Assembly (NCBI GenBank): GCA_029204225.1
Contig: CM055107.1
Coordinates: 17,394,809 to 17,458,808, forward strand
DNA: 64,000 nucleotides
From: Diphasiastrum complanatum
Taxonomy: Eukaryota > Streptophyta > Lycopodiopsida > Lycopodiales > Lycopodiaceae
Reading direction: 5' to 3'
In this document: piece by piece, positions 25,497 to 38,600 of the stretch
Layout of the letters: every line of letters begins with the position of its first letter
How positions within the stretch are numbered: the stretch's first letter is position 1
Notes under the pieces: generated by a model
Told to the model about the DNA's origin: nothing
What the model saw: only the letters and a program-made list of their open reading frames with translations
Database searches by the model: none
Made by a program: the position numbers and the translations under genes

Positions 25497-25680
25497 CAGT
25501 GCTCAAGTTAGATGTATGCATGATTCCATTGTACAGACATATCATATGCTATTGCTTTTTGAGTTGTATAAAGCAGATTTCAAATTGTCTAACTCGAGCA
25601 GTGCTCGAGTTAGAGCTATGCTCTGAAGCCTTTTGTAGACATATGATATTTGATTGTTTTTAGTTGTACAAGTATTGTAT
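25497..25680. repeat. Diverged tandem duplication of about 100 bp
   Basis: CAGTGCTCAAGTTAGATGTATGC...GTACAGACATATCATATG...GAGTTGTATA is followed by a diverged copy starting CAGTGCTCGAGTTAGAGCTATGC about 102 bp later. Just upstream, 25340-25410, a 24-nt phrase around CCTTCGGGTTTTTC is repeated three times. Confidence 0.65.
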
Positions 25681-25879
25681 GAATCCTTTGCCAAACTAAC
25701 ATAATGGTAATGATCAATTCATAACACAAGTTTTACTGGAATAAAGGATCGGAGTTGAAAGGAAGAAAAGTTCAAGAGTGCTACTAGTGTGAAAGCTCAT
25801 GTCTCAGGATTCTGGTGGGGAACAAAGTGGAAAACAAGCCTAGTATTGAAAATCGCATTTGAGAAATGAAATTATAGCC

Positions 25880-26150
25880 CTTTTTTACATGAGGAACTAA
25901 TAAGAAAGGCTTCAAGAAGCAGAAGAACAAGAAGACTAAGAAAAATAACCATCAAAATCAACAAAGAATGAATGAGCAAGCTTATCTTCCAAGGCCAAGA
26001 AGTTTTACAAGCACTACAAGCGGACCAGCCATGATATTCAAAATTGCAAGATTTTGAAATTGAAGAAGCAACAACAGCAGCAATCAAGGGCAGATACTTC
26101 TCCCAATGAGATTGTCGTCAGGATACATATGCTCGTAGCATCTATTCCAT
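25880..26150 (+). pseudogene. Copia gag scrap with degenerate zinc knuckle
   Basis: Reads a Lys/Asn/Gln-rich run, then KFYKHYKRTSHDIQNCKILK and a poly-Gln stretch. This parallels the gag end of the copia element at 55690-55790 (FRKYCKQTNHEIQDCRILK). The first two Cys of the knuckle are lost in this copy (Tyr at the second), while His and the last Cys remain. Lies about 400 bp beyond the stop codon of the golgin-like gene. Confidence 0.65.
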
Positions 26151-26569
26151 TGTCTGACTAGTTTTTTCTATCTGACTATCCATCTTAGGATGTGATCAGA
26201 AGAACTAAAGCTCAAGGATGTTTCTACTTTACAAATACGGCCAACCAAAAGTGACCCATTAACTTCGCATCGCGACAGCAGAAAACGTGGTCAACACAGA
26301 CCAAAATCAGCTCTTGGTAGTAAATAAAAGACACAAGTATGAGGTGGACAAGGAGTCAGTTCTGATGTTGTATCTTTCTGTTATGGATTGTTGTAAAGGT
26401 CTGGTTTAGGTAGCCTGAGTTCAGCAGAAGCATGTGTGCTCTTGGACGACCTTCTTAGGAATCAGATTAACATGTTCATGAAATGGTCCTACTAGGAAAC
26501 TGCCAAATGTCAAATTACCAAAGTGTATTTACTCATTAAGCTATTAAAGGGAGATCAAACCTTTACCTT

Positions 26570-26684
26570 TTAAAACTTCGCTGTTGACACTATTATTAAA
26601 AGCCACAAATGAATTGAGATCCAGTAAAGTGAGAGTCCAAGTCTTGCTATGGGCTGCCTCATCAGCAATTTTCCTCCTCCAACA
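26570..26684 (-). CDS. Golgin-like gene, exon 8 (membrane anchor and stop)
   Basis: A 115-nt exon after the acceptor TTATGTAG. Its first T completes the split codon as TGT (Cys), followed by VGGGKLLMRQPIARLGLSLY and WISIHLWLLIIVSTAKF, with stop TAA at 26572-26570. The SGGR-LM-RP-ARLG...LHLWLLG-type ending is the conserved C-terminus of the family as I recall it. The hydrophobic run LGLSLYWISIHLWLLIIV (about residues 3515-3532) is a single C-terminal membrane segment of tail-anchored type, so the coiled coil should face the cytosol. Relatives have Trp where the split codon here gives Cys. Confidence 0.85.
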
Positions 26685-29600
26685 CTACATAAGAAACAAA
26701 ATATCTTAGACACTAGGTAAATTTCACAGTAGGTATAATCTTCGGCAGTAGCCTATGCTTATATACTATTATAAAATAGGCAGAATGATTTATAAGACAT
26801 CTTCGTTGAAAATTTTGAGCTGAAAATGAAAAGCAGCAAAACAATGAAATATATAATCAAGGAGATTCACCACAATCCATCCAGCCTTTCTGCAAGTATG
26901 TGGGTGGCTTTTGGAATAAATCTTGAAGTCATCAGTGGCTTGAAAGCATGACCTGCAGAAAATGAAGCGACTTGTTACAATGAGAAATAGAGCTTTGAAC
27001 AGCATCAAGTGATATTTTCTTATAGTTCAAATGTTCGAAATTGCATCACTGTAACAAAATCTACAACCTGGCATCTAGGAAGAAATCACCTTTATCATCT
27101 ATATCTAACTGTGGCCAGACACTCTCTGTATCAACATCAACGGCCACTTGTAATGGTTTACGTAAACCTCGAATGTGTGAAGAACCAGGATGCAAAGCAG
27201 CTTTACCTCGATGACCCTGCAAAGCAATATTTTTATATTATATTTCAAATGGAATTTTTTGTAAAATACCAATAACAGAAAAGAGCCAGATATACTAATA
27301 TTGGGCAAACAGAAGTATAGGCACTTTGCAAAGTTCTAATCTTTCCCGCATAGCCATCCCAACACCTTTCCAAGCTCAAAACCAACAAATAAGAGGATGC
27401 TCAACTTGAGTCTTGTATAAAATGCAGAAAGGAGTATGAGGCCTCCAGAAAAACTGTATGAGGCCTCCAGAAAGCAGTATGAGGCCTCCAGAAAGACTGT
27501 AAGAGCCTACCTTGAAGCCAGAACTTTCCAAACCAATTTGATAATTGCGACCTCTTTAAAAATCCCTGAGAGCAATCGCAGTTTTTTATTTACTTACAAT
27601 GGCTGTTTAACTATGGTTTTAATGGACGTAGTAAAGACCCAAATATTCCAGTTTGGGGTTTTTCCATGATGGCATCTCCACAAGAGGAGGCCCAGACTTT
27701 CCTCGACCCCAGATTGGCATTGCCATGCCTGGTCTAGAAGATAAATCTTGGCATACTAAGGGAGAACCCTTGACCTTGATTATCCATGTCACTTGAGGCT
27801 CGTTTGACTGCACTGTTTCAAAAAGAATGCATGGGAAACCCCCAATAAATATGTGCAAAAGTATAAAGCAAGGACTACAGAACAACAACCTTTAATGATA
27901 AACTGATGTACCTACGTTGAATTTACGCCTAAGCTAGCTAAAATCATCCAACTAAGTTAAGAGCTACTTTGAAAATCAATGAGGCATCGATAATGATGAC
28001 CAAGGCCAATTTATAGTCTCTCGAGGGCTCATGCTAGTCCTAGGGACCTCTATATTGGCAACGTCAGGTTTATGCAACATGTCAGCATAATGTCGCATTA
28101 GCATACTAAAGTGCCAATTTAATGGAATTAATGTGGAAGAAGCTCTTACATGTGTGTAGAAGGACTTTTGGTTCGATATTGACACCAAAAGATCGACTTT
28201 TGGACTTGTTTTCATGTTCAATAATGGTACAATATCTTGGAACGGTCAGAAACAAACCTCCATTGCAATGTCATCTACAGAATCCGAATACATTGCAGCC
28301 TCTCAAGCTACCAAAGAGGCAATTTGGTTGAGAAATTTATTGTCTGATATTGGTCTCAGACAGTCTGCTCCAACAATGGTTCAATGCGACAATCAGAGTG
28401 CTATTGCATTATCGATCAATCCTAGATTTCACTCTAGGAGCAAGCACATCGAGATTAAATACCACTACATCAAGAGCAAGATACTCAACAAGGAGGTAAG
28501 TCTGAAATTCTGCAGAACCCAGTACATGGCAGCTAATATATTTACAAAAGGGTTAAATCATGAAGCACACAAGAATTTTTGTGCTATCTTGAATTTGAAA
28601 ATCAAGGCGTGCAAGGATCCAAATTAAGGGGGGGTGTTGGATTCTATCCTCTCCATCTCTATCTCTCTGCTAATCTAGATCCATTCACTAGCTGTTGTAA
28701 ATACTTGTACAGTCGCATACTCTGCAAAAATACACATGTTTCCTGACAGTCTGCAGAAATACAAAGGAATAGATAACAGTGTCCTGACGACTGAGCCGAC
28801 ACCAACTATTTGGCCTACTCGGACTATTTGTCGTTCACATGTACTCAACCGACACCAACTATTCGTCGGACACCCGAGATCGACAATTCGACTTCACCAA
28901 TTACTCGTATGTCAATATTAACTCCAAAAGTCAACTCGAACAATCGGCGACTCATCAGTACCTTCATCACGACCGGACAGAATCAAATATTGTCCGAAGG
29001 CGACTGTCAACAGCACGTAGTGTCTTAATCCTAATTGTAAAGTACAGATTAACTATTCTTTTAATTAGTTAGCCATGTGTATATAGCCAGCAACTTATCA
29101 GTTGCTTCGGTTAAGCTCCACAGACGTTGAATTAGCTCAATCATCTACCAAGTGAGGTCTGGTGGGACGTGTAACTCTCATGGTCGCCTGAGGCTCTGCA
29201 TCCTGGGAATGTCGTTGTAATCATTGTCAGTCATGTCTGCATCATGACATGGTCTCCTTCGTGAGAAGAAGGATGTGATCTGAGACTGTGTGTTTGGATA
29301 AGCATGTTGAGCTGTCTGGCATAGGTCCTGTCGTAGGAGGGACATCTCACGTATCATAAGTGCCACATAGCGGGGGTCCTCGTATGAGATAAGGGACCGT
29401 AGTGTAGCTGGTGTAACGAAAAAGTCAATGATATCGCCCTCTGATCTCGTAGTAGAATGGACATGTGAATAAGAAATGCTCCTCTGAATCGATCATAGAT
29501 AATGACCACAACTGGCAAATCAACTCCTCCCGTGGGGTGCCCTGGAAGCGTCCAGTCTCAATAGCCAACTGGTGTGAAGATACTCGGAACTGGCCCAATT

Positions 29601-32600
29601 AAAATCGAAGCCCGTGAGATAGTCCTGAGGTGAGATAGCGAGGCAAAATTGGAAGTCCCCCTGTGTCTAGCTCCAGGAAGTGTGTTCTGTAATAGTCGGG
29701 TTTGACCCCGAGCCATGTCCATCTCTGATATGCTCTATAAAGAAAGCGTCTGATATACGCATGGGTGCCCGATGGAAGATCTGTGATGGATATGCCCCTG
29801 GTCATAAAGGTGTCGTGATGAGGCAAGTGCTCATCTGTGGGTAGCATCATGATACGCTGAATATACAGGATAAGCTGGAAGATGGCGGACAACTATATGG
29901 GCAGAACCGCGAACTCTGTCAGTATTATCTGATGTGGGACAGACGGCTTAGCCTGTATCATCCGAGATAGCATGAGAACTTGCAGTCGTGAAATACTGGC
30001 CCAATCAGATGATGTAAGACCCGTACACCATACTTCTGCTGCATATAGGGCTGTGGGGGTGACGAGAGTATCAAAAAGCTGACATTTACTCGGGGCATCC
30101 CGAATAAACCGTCTGAAACATAAACGCTCTAGCTGGACAAGGGAGGCGTGACCCTTCCCAAGCCTGGCGGAAGCTGCCTGTTGCATACCAAATATAGGAC
30201 CTGTAAAAAGCCACACACACAACAAACAAAAGTGCTTGGGGCCCTCTAGCTATATTATGGAAGAGCATTTAAATGAAGTCAATTTATTCCTACAAGCAGG
30301 TTACCATCTGTTTAATAAAAAAACTTTCCTTCAGCCTCACAATTGAAGATATTGACTGCAAAATTTGACTTGCTTAATACTTCCCGGTTCTCTTGAGGTG
30401 CTCTTTCATGCTCAAAATTTGAAGGGTTGCTGTATGATTTTTCAAGTGATTTCTTATTTGAACTAGAACCACATTCCTGGACCAAAGCATTCTGGAACGA
30501 GCGTTCCGGAACGTCAGAAAGAAAATCTCTTGAAAACTTTTTGATTTCCAGCCCACAAAGCCCGTTTTTGGCCACACTTTCTAGTGAGGTTCTTGAGGTT
30601 GTGGATAGAGCTGTCAAGGTAGCAATCTATGGATGGTGATTGTAGCACAATGGAGATGGAAAAAGTAAGTGTGTGGAGTGCAAGCAAAACACCTTGAAGC
30701 TTTTTCCATTTTTTTCTTGCTTCTTTTGGAGGCTATAGTGCATCATTTTTTGAGTGAATCATCTTGCTAGGATTGGCTATAAGGTTGCTAGGGAGCGAGG
30801 CTCTGCATACTCGTGATTTGAGAGAGGACCATTGCATGCATCACAAGAGACCTCATCCCCATACGACATGTCTGGGCCACATATGGTTGCTCTATTCTAT
30901 CAATGGGTGGAGTGATATTAGGCACAGGCCTATTATCATCATCTTGGTTTCACATCCGTTTTGGCACTGTCTTTCTCAGGGGTGTGAATGTGTCGTGAAT
31001 TGGTGTTGTTAAGTTGAGAGAGTTTATTATTGAGCACATACGTGAAACAGTCATTGAGGTGGGGACATAGCATGTAGTGAAAGTGGTCACCAATAGTGCC
31101 CCAACAATTGTGTGGCCATGGGTGACTTTTTAGCGAGAGACTATCCTGCCATTGTGTGGGCACCCTGGGTTTCCACCATCACATCCAGTGCCATCTTCTT
31201 GGTCACATTTGGTCCCTTTTACATGTTCAGATCATATAGCCCGCTGGATTTGAAAAAGCTAGCACTCACATGCTTTGCCTACCACTTTGTCGTGTTAAAG
31301 CGGTTACTTTGGGTTCGACCTGCGGCAACCAAACCCAAGTTCACACAATGGCATCATAGCAATGAGCCGACCGGACTCAGGTTCCAAAGGATTGTTTTTA
31401 GAGATGATTTCTGGCAACAGGCCAAGCAAGTGGACCATGTGTTAAGGTTGGTGGATGGAGAGGGTTCTACACTCGGCCTCATTTACGAGTTATGGACAGA
31501 ATTGGGGAGACCCTTCGGTAACCACTTTTTGATGAACGCAGGTATAATTTATCTAATCTGTTTTGTGCATTTGTTTTGTATACATGTTTTAGCATTGACG
31601 AGTTGTTTTTTCTTCAATGAAATGATTACTTTTTTATTTCTGTAGGATGTCAGCTATTCAAGAGAAGTGGCTTAGTAGGGGTTATTTCTTCCACAAGTCC
31701 ATACATGCGGTTGCTCATTTGCTTCACCCTATGTGGGCTACTGGAGGCATACGCACAGATGCCAAGTTAGTGGATGGTTGAAGGCTTTGTATATGCTTGT
31801 GACTCCTCATTGCTTTCTAGAATCTAACAACGTCCTCCGTCTTTGTGCAAATCATAGCCCCTTGTGGTGCAGGATCGAGAGGCAGATATTGGATTTCAAG
31901 CGTAGACAGGGATGTTTCATTGGTTCTCAGGGTGAGTATGACGAGTTTTGGCCAAAGCCGCTCACATGGTGGGGTGTGGTGAGTAAATCCTCCCTAGACA
32001 TTGCCACTCACATCCTTGCTCAAAAATTTTCTGCCACAACTTGTGAGCAAAACTAGAACGCTTGGTCTCTTCACATGAAGAGACGCAACAAGCTCAGCAT
32101 TCCGCAACTGAACAGGTTAGTTTATTGCACCACCAACCTGAGGCTAGTCAGACACATACAGAGAGATGGTACACCTAGGCAGGTGAATACCATAGACATA
32201 GATCCATAGACACTGCATCAGACCATGCACACACATAGGCTGCGACTGATGATGAAATCTTTTTAGAGTATCATTGGGAGCTAGCACGTCATGATAGGAG
32301 GTAGCATAGGACCACTAGGTCCATGGCTAGGTCCATTTGATCATGAGGCCTCGGCCCTCAAGTCATAAGGATTTAGAGTTTTATTTCATGGCACATGGCT
32401 TTAGAGTCTATGAGTCCATTGTCCCATCTATCAGATTCATGTACTTGGCCATTGGCCCACTCCTTGATACATATCAGATGGTTTATGACATGTCCAGAAA
32501 TTTCAATATTAAAATTTGACCCACTCTACATCAAACCAAAGATGAAAATAGGAAATTAAGGTTCATCTGAGATCCATGGGCCATAATACATGTTAGTACT

Positions 32601-35600
32601 CACAAACCTGGTACTGCTCAATGAAAAGGCTTAAAAAACAAATAACTCAAGCATTGCAGAACAGATGTAGGCGCTGATGGGGTGATGATCTCTAATAGTA
32701 ATATCTTGTATCTAAGCTGAATCTAAGCCTAAGTTAGCTAAGCTAATCTAACTGATTCAAGAGTTACTCTATCATCAATCACCCACAAAGAATAGGAGCC
32801 ACAGGACTATTATAGTCTTTGAGAGACCATGAGAGAATAAGTTTTGCACCCTTTATCTAAAGCCCAGTCAATGAACTATAATGCCATAAATTTGAGAATA
32901 AATGGACACTGATGAATATTGGATCAGCCAAACTATATGGTCCAAATGACAGATAATAACAAGAGCCGACACATGTCCATGTAAATGTCTAGTTATAGAC
33001 TATCTTGCCTATGAATATGTCCAGGAACCCTACAAAATGGCTCATCCTCCTAAATTGGATTTTGTAACTGTACCAGTTAATCTTGCTTTTAGCTGGAAAG
33101 AAATAGCATTCACTTTTGTGCACTTGGCATCTCACCATGATGTCCTTAGCCTTGAGAATTGTCATCCAAAGATGTAACAACAATAGTAAACATGTTGCAA
33201 GAGACATAGAGCCAAGCAACTTTGCAAGTTTTGTGCCCTCAAAAGCTTTGAACCAAGATTAGAAACAGAAAGCTGAAAGCAAAAATAGATGCATAGAATT
33301 GACTTGGACTCTAATACTATTCTTGTTCTTGAACTGGAAAAGAGAAATAAATGCCAATTGCAAACGGTTCTGTAAAGAAACTGAGGTGAATCCCCAACAT
33401 CTAGATCACTTAAAAAACAGAGAGACTGACTTGTTATTATGGATCTACTTTAGGACATAAGCAGCAAGACTAATACTGCAATCTCAATGAACAAGATGCA
33501 TACCGATCATGATCAAACTCCATGAAGAAACAAAGAGCTATAAAAAAAGACTGTAACACTTACCACTTCCTCTATCTCAGCTGGAGGAGCTGCTTCAATG
33601 CCACTCACAACTCTCTGTGGATGTGAAACATACTGGTTTTGGAAGTTCTCTAATTGCATCTGTTTGCTATTAAGAGTAGACTGCAGTATTGCTTTGTCTC
33701 CTTGAACCACTTCGAGCTTTTTTTTCAGTTCCTGCATTATAGCTTCTTTCTTCTCTGCATGTGCACGCGAATCTCTGACTTCCTCTTTAATATTATCTAT
33801 AAGTTTGATAACTTCCTTCCAATCGATCGTTGGAGTAAATGATGCAACCACATCTAAAACCTTCTCACGAGTTTCTGTTGGAGCAGATAATGCACTTTCT
33901 GCTGCTCCTAATCTGATTAAAATTTCATTCAATTGTGACTTTAATTGGAAGATCTCCGAATTTTTGCTTTCCAGCATGTCTTGTAGACTATGTATTTCAC
34001 TATCAGCCTTTGCATTCTCCTGCTTTAGCTGAGAAAGATCGTTGTCACGTATTTCCAAACTGTGATGAAGTTTTTCAACCTCTGCAAGAAGACCTTCACA
34101 TTGTTGCCACAGTTCACTGAATCTATTCAACGTAGCCGTGAGCTTGGCTGCAGCCTTGCTGCGTGAAGCTTCCAAGTTTACCACTGACATCTGCTTCTGC
34201 TCGATAATATCCTCCAATTCTTTTACTTGCATGGTGAGGACACCCATGTGTTCTTTGGCATCCAGTATGGCCAAAGCCTGCCTCTCCAGCTCTGCTCCAG
34301 TTTTACAGAAACAATTAGTTACACTTACAAATAGGCAGTATCAAACAGAGTATTACCTTATCCAAGCTGCACTTCAAGCACCCTATTCTATGATGACCTC
34401 TTCTACAAAATATTACCAACACTCAATAGGTTTCCACAAGTCTACACTAACAGAGCAATGCAAAGCTTTTTTTCCCTTCCCACTACCAAATATGACAAAT
34501 TCAGGTTCTTGATCATACCACTTCAGTACAAGAATAATCTAGAAATGTTTGTCGATTTCCCCTCACACGACTTGTAGAAATTCTTTTGTGATTAGGAACA
34601 CTTTCAGGAACAAATCGACTTTTAGTGAGAATGGATTCCAAAATAAAACCCGCAAAAGCTTCATCGTAATCCCATCAAAGGCAGATGAAGAAATACCTGA
34701 TTAGTTTATTTGAAAGACGAATTTTTGACACACACTTCAGAGACACCTCACAAAGGATCATCACATCCAACAGGTTGTATACAGTTACAGGTATTTCAAT
34801 CCGCTAATCATTTTAAGGTTTATGAGGAAATGCTGAAAGATAGATAAACTTGCTAAAACTCTAAAAACTAATTAGAACAAACACATTTCCTATGTACAGG
34901 ATATATGTACAGTGCTGTTTATTGGGTGTGAAAATATGCCACCAGTATTTGTGTGTTTGAGCCCTTTGACTATCTTCAAAAAAGGCCAGTAGAGACTTCA
35001 GCATTTCAAATAGGTAAGTACATTTCAATCATTCCATTCCAGCTGCTATAATTTACGTCACTTTTAAACCATACGGATCAATGTAAAAGCTGAAGTGCCA
35101 CTTGATAACTAGGTCAGGTGCCTATCAGCCTAGAAGCCGAGGACAAGCAGAAAAACAACTTTCCCCATTACTATGCAACCTACTGTTCATCATGGGGCAG
35201 CTCACAGTTTTTTCACATAACTTGAGGTCAAGACAGCTTGGTTGCAACAGATACCAAGAAAGAAAAAAATGTGTTTGTATCGTGTTAAAGGTCGAAAGTG
35301 AGAGCACTATGAGTTCCTAGGGTGGTGCTATTGTCTCTTTCGTGATTGCCCCCACTTTAGGGTTACGTATCTCATACCTAAACTAGCTTTGCATCACCCT
35401 AAGTATTGGTGAAAATAGACAACTTTTCCTTGCACTTAGGAACATTGACCATACACGTGTCATCATGCATATGGAATGAGTTCGACATATCTTGATAAGC
35501 TTTCTGAAGACAATGTGGGCTTACTACATGAGCAGCCTCACTAGAATTAACACACATCTGACGAAACACTCATTTTCCAAGTCACAGACAACATACCAGA

Positions 35601-38600
35601 GAGTGAGCCAGACAAAGGACTATTTCCGTCAATCAGTATCAACAATCTGTACAAATCTTCAATGTTATATTTTCTAAGCAAATTAACGAGGCAAGAAGTT
35701 TAAGAAAATTAGATCTAATGTTTGAAACACCAAAGACAAAGCAGATATGCTGCCAAAGTTCTTGACAGATGCTTGGCTTCAAATCTGCAAATAAAAATTC
35801 ACCAGGAATTGTAGGGACAATATGTCAAACCTTTATTTTTTGAAGATAAAACTATTTGCAAAGAGGCTAGTTCTTCCCTTGTGCTTCTAAAATGCGCCTC
35901 ATTTTCCTCTGCAGTTTGTAACTTATTATGTGCTAGCTTATATTCATTCTCCCATTTTGTGACTAGCTTTTCCAGATCAAGAATCCTTGACTCAGATGTT
36001 GATGCTTTCATAGCAAAATCCCTCATGATATTTTCAGCATTCACCAGACTGTCCTTAAGTTTGCTGTACTGTTCATCTTTTTCAGATAAAGCTCTTTCAA
36101 AAGCAGAAACAGTACATTCCAAGTGCTCTTTCTCAGCTAAAACGCTCAAAAGGGCAGTCTCTTTGCTTGTTATCTGTGACTGTAATTCCAAGATGTTTTC
36201 TTGCAGCTTCACAGCATCTTGGTGCACATTCTCTGATGTTTCAGCTTCCTCGTGATGTCCAACAGCTTCCCAATCCAACTTGACAATTTCAAAGAGCTTA
36301 TCCAAGTTTTGCTGCAGCTTTGATATTTCTTGTCTAAAGAAAAAGTGTAGTTCTTCTATCCGTTTTTTCCACATTAAATATTGATCCTCAAGTTGCTTCA
36401 GTTCTTGGTTCTCTGATTCAGAGAAGCCCTTTTCTCTGCCCAAAACAGAAAATCTAGAGAAAGGAGTAGCAAGAACACTTGATCCAGTCATCTGCAACCA
36501 CACAACAAGTCGCACCACTTGTAAAACCTAATGAAAAATAAAAATTAGAAAAAGACAACAGTTTTTGTTAGAACTTATGGAAGTGCTTGGAGTAACCTTT
36601 ACAGTTATGAGACACACCCACAAGGACATAGCAAAATTGATGTAAATGCATCTGCATTCTTAGAAACATGAGCATGCTTCTCTCACAAATTGTTACAAGC
36701 AGTGTGTCACCTTATACTTGAAAAGACCTATCTTAGAGCAAGACTCTCAAAGAGGCTTCAAAGTTTCCCAACAGTCAGAATTCAGAACGTGCCATCTTTA
36801 TCCCTTCGTTTTTGCGACATTGCCTCTTTCAGAACTCTCATGCCCCTTTGACTACTTAGTACATGCCCACACCCTATGTGGTGTTAAACTTGAAAGAACG
36901 TATTTAAGCTAGAGACTCTTAGAAAAGTTTTGAAGTCACCCTGCACGGTTTGTAATCACCTATTCATTTGAAATGTGGAGCATGTTAATGTTATCCTTCT
37001 TAGGCACCAAATTACTTGACATCAAGGCTTCAAACTCTTGGGTCATTGCTTCAACCCACATCTTAAATTGAAGTGCATCTTGGACATCTTTAGGCTCTTC
37101 ATCTGATATGAAGATAGCATGATAGGAAGTTTCACCTTCCACTTGCCTTCCTTCCTCATCATATGTGAGCCTCCTTGGCTCAGATCTTTCTCTTGTAGAT
37201 CTTCTTGGTGTAGGTGCTTGAAGTTGCTCCTCCTCAAGCCTCGGCCTCACCACTTCTGGAGCAGCATCAAGAATGATGATTGTTGCACCCGAAGTAAAAG
37301 CCCTCATAATTCTTTATTGTGTGCACGAGCATTTTTATAATCAAATTACTATCCCACACCAGAACTTGATGCCATGAAAATTCTCTAACGATCCATGCAC
37401 GATCCAAAACCAACTCAGTTGTGCAGGCTCCACCCTAAAAGCTAGTACAAGGACCCAAATAGGGTGATAACTTGTCCCACAGCAAGAGTGACATAGTTTA
37501 TCCTTCTACCATAAGATAGCAGAGTGTCCATGAGATATTAATTTATGCTTCTATTGTAAAGTAGCATAGTGTGCATGAGAAAAAAATGGCAGTTGAAAAT
37601 GCAGCATTGAAGATACATAGACATGTTATCACATGAAAATCGCATACCTTCTGTTTGTTTATAATGGCACGACAACCAGTGAGCCATGAGAAAAAACAGA
37701 ATAGCATCCATAGAAGTCTAAATACCCAGAAAATCAGGAGCACCTCTTGTAAAAAGGGCACTAGTCAGCATCATTTATGATCTTGACAAGAGTCTCCATT
37801 TTTTTTTCGATGAGAGGGACTGAGGTAGCTAGCTAGAGAATGAAGAAATCTTCCTTTGGTTCAGCAGGACATGCTTGGAGCACGTGGCAAAAGATTCAAT
37901 ACAGGATGTATCTTCTGAAACATAAGATCACCATAAGCTATGTCTCCATGGTAGGGAATTGGATATCAGAAAGGCAAATTAAGACACGCTGGCTCAAGGA
38001 TGGCAAATTTGATCCAGAAACTTCAAAGCATAAGCAATAGTTAAATATTTCTGTGCATTTACAGAGGTTACAATCCGTGAGGCATAGTAGCTATAAAAAA
38101 GCAACTTGCATAAACAGATGCCCGAACTCAAGTGCATTGTATTTCTGTACATATTCCCCCATGAAGGAAACAACAGAGGATTGAATAATTTGGGAACACC
38201 TCCTCCACCACCATTTGAACCTTCTGGGCATGAAATTTTTGTGTGGGGTGACAGATGGCCAGCCACACAGGGGAGTGAAGACAAGGATAATACTTGAAGT
38301 CAGAAACAAGTGAGGACTCAAGGAAATTAGTTGAATCTATGATTAGCTTAGTAAGAGGCGATAGCACAGACATTGAAGAAGTCCTCTATGGGGAAAAGTC
38401 TCTCATCCATTTCTTCTATCAAGAAGGGTTCTACAGCAATTTGTTAGATTTTCATTAGAAAAATCCCCATTCTGCGTCCAAAGACCAGAATTGAAGGCCT
38501 AAAGTAAAATTTATCAGTTTAAGTGCATGCATTAGCCCAAAATTTTCACGTGATCAGGAGAAGCTAGAACTTGAAATAGCACTTTTTTGTGGTCTTAAGC

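Larger units (their letters stand above)
27217..33563 (-). other. Intron 5 of the golgin-like gene (6.3 kb)
   Basis: Bounded by GTAAGTGT and TTTGCAG. It contains a repeat copy (27890-28060), a copia RT/RNase H remnant with LTR (28130-29130), a LINE 3' fragment (29160-30230), an hAT transposase remnant (30890-32180) and the second repeat copy (32675-32870). The stretches 27300-27880 and 32900-33560 are unassigned; 27619-27888 has a coding-like reading on the minus strand (...SGPPLVEMPSWKNPKL) that I cannot identify. Confidence 0.7.

Noticed and set aside
24334-25663. Pro/Ser/Thr-rich open frames at 24.3-25.7 kb as a cell-wall-like protein
   Set aside because: They follow the tandem repeat units, lack a signal peptide and run into degenerate sequence; composition comes from the repeat word.
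27775-27807. Possible 33-nt in-phase exon in intron 5 (between CAGTGCAG and AAG|GTCAAG)
   Set aside because: Phase fits by chance about one time in three, and the family tail as I recall it has no extra residues there; needs transcript support.
32989-33255. Minus-strand reading with a strong hydrophobic run (LGSMSLATCLLLLLHLW) just past exon 5, tempting as the C-terminal anchor exon
   Set aside because: No acceptor gives the right phase from exon 5, and exons 6-8 at 27.2-26.6 kb match the conserved tail with correct phases.
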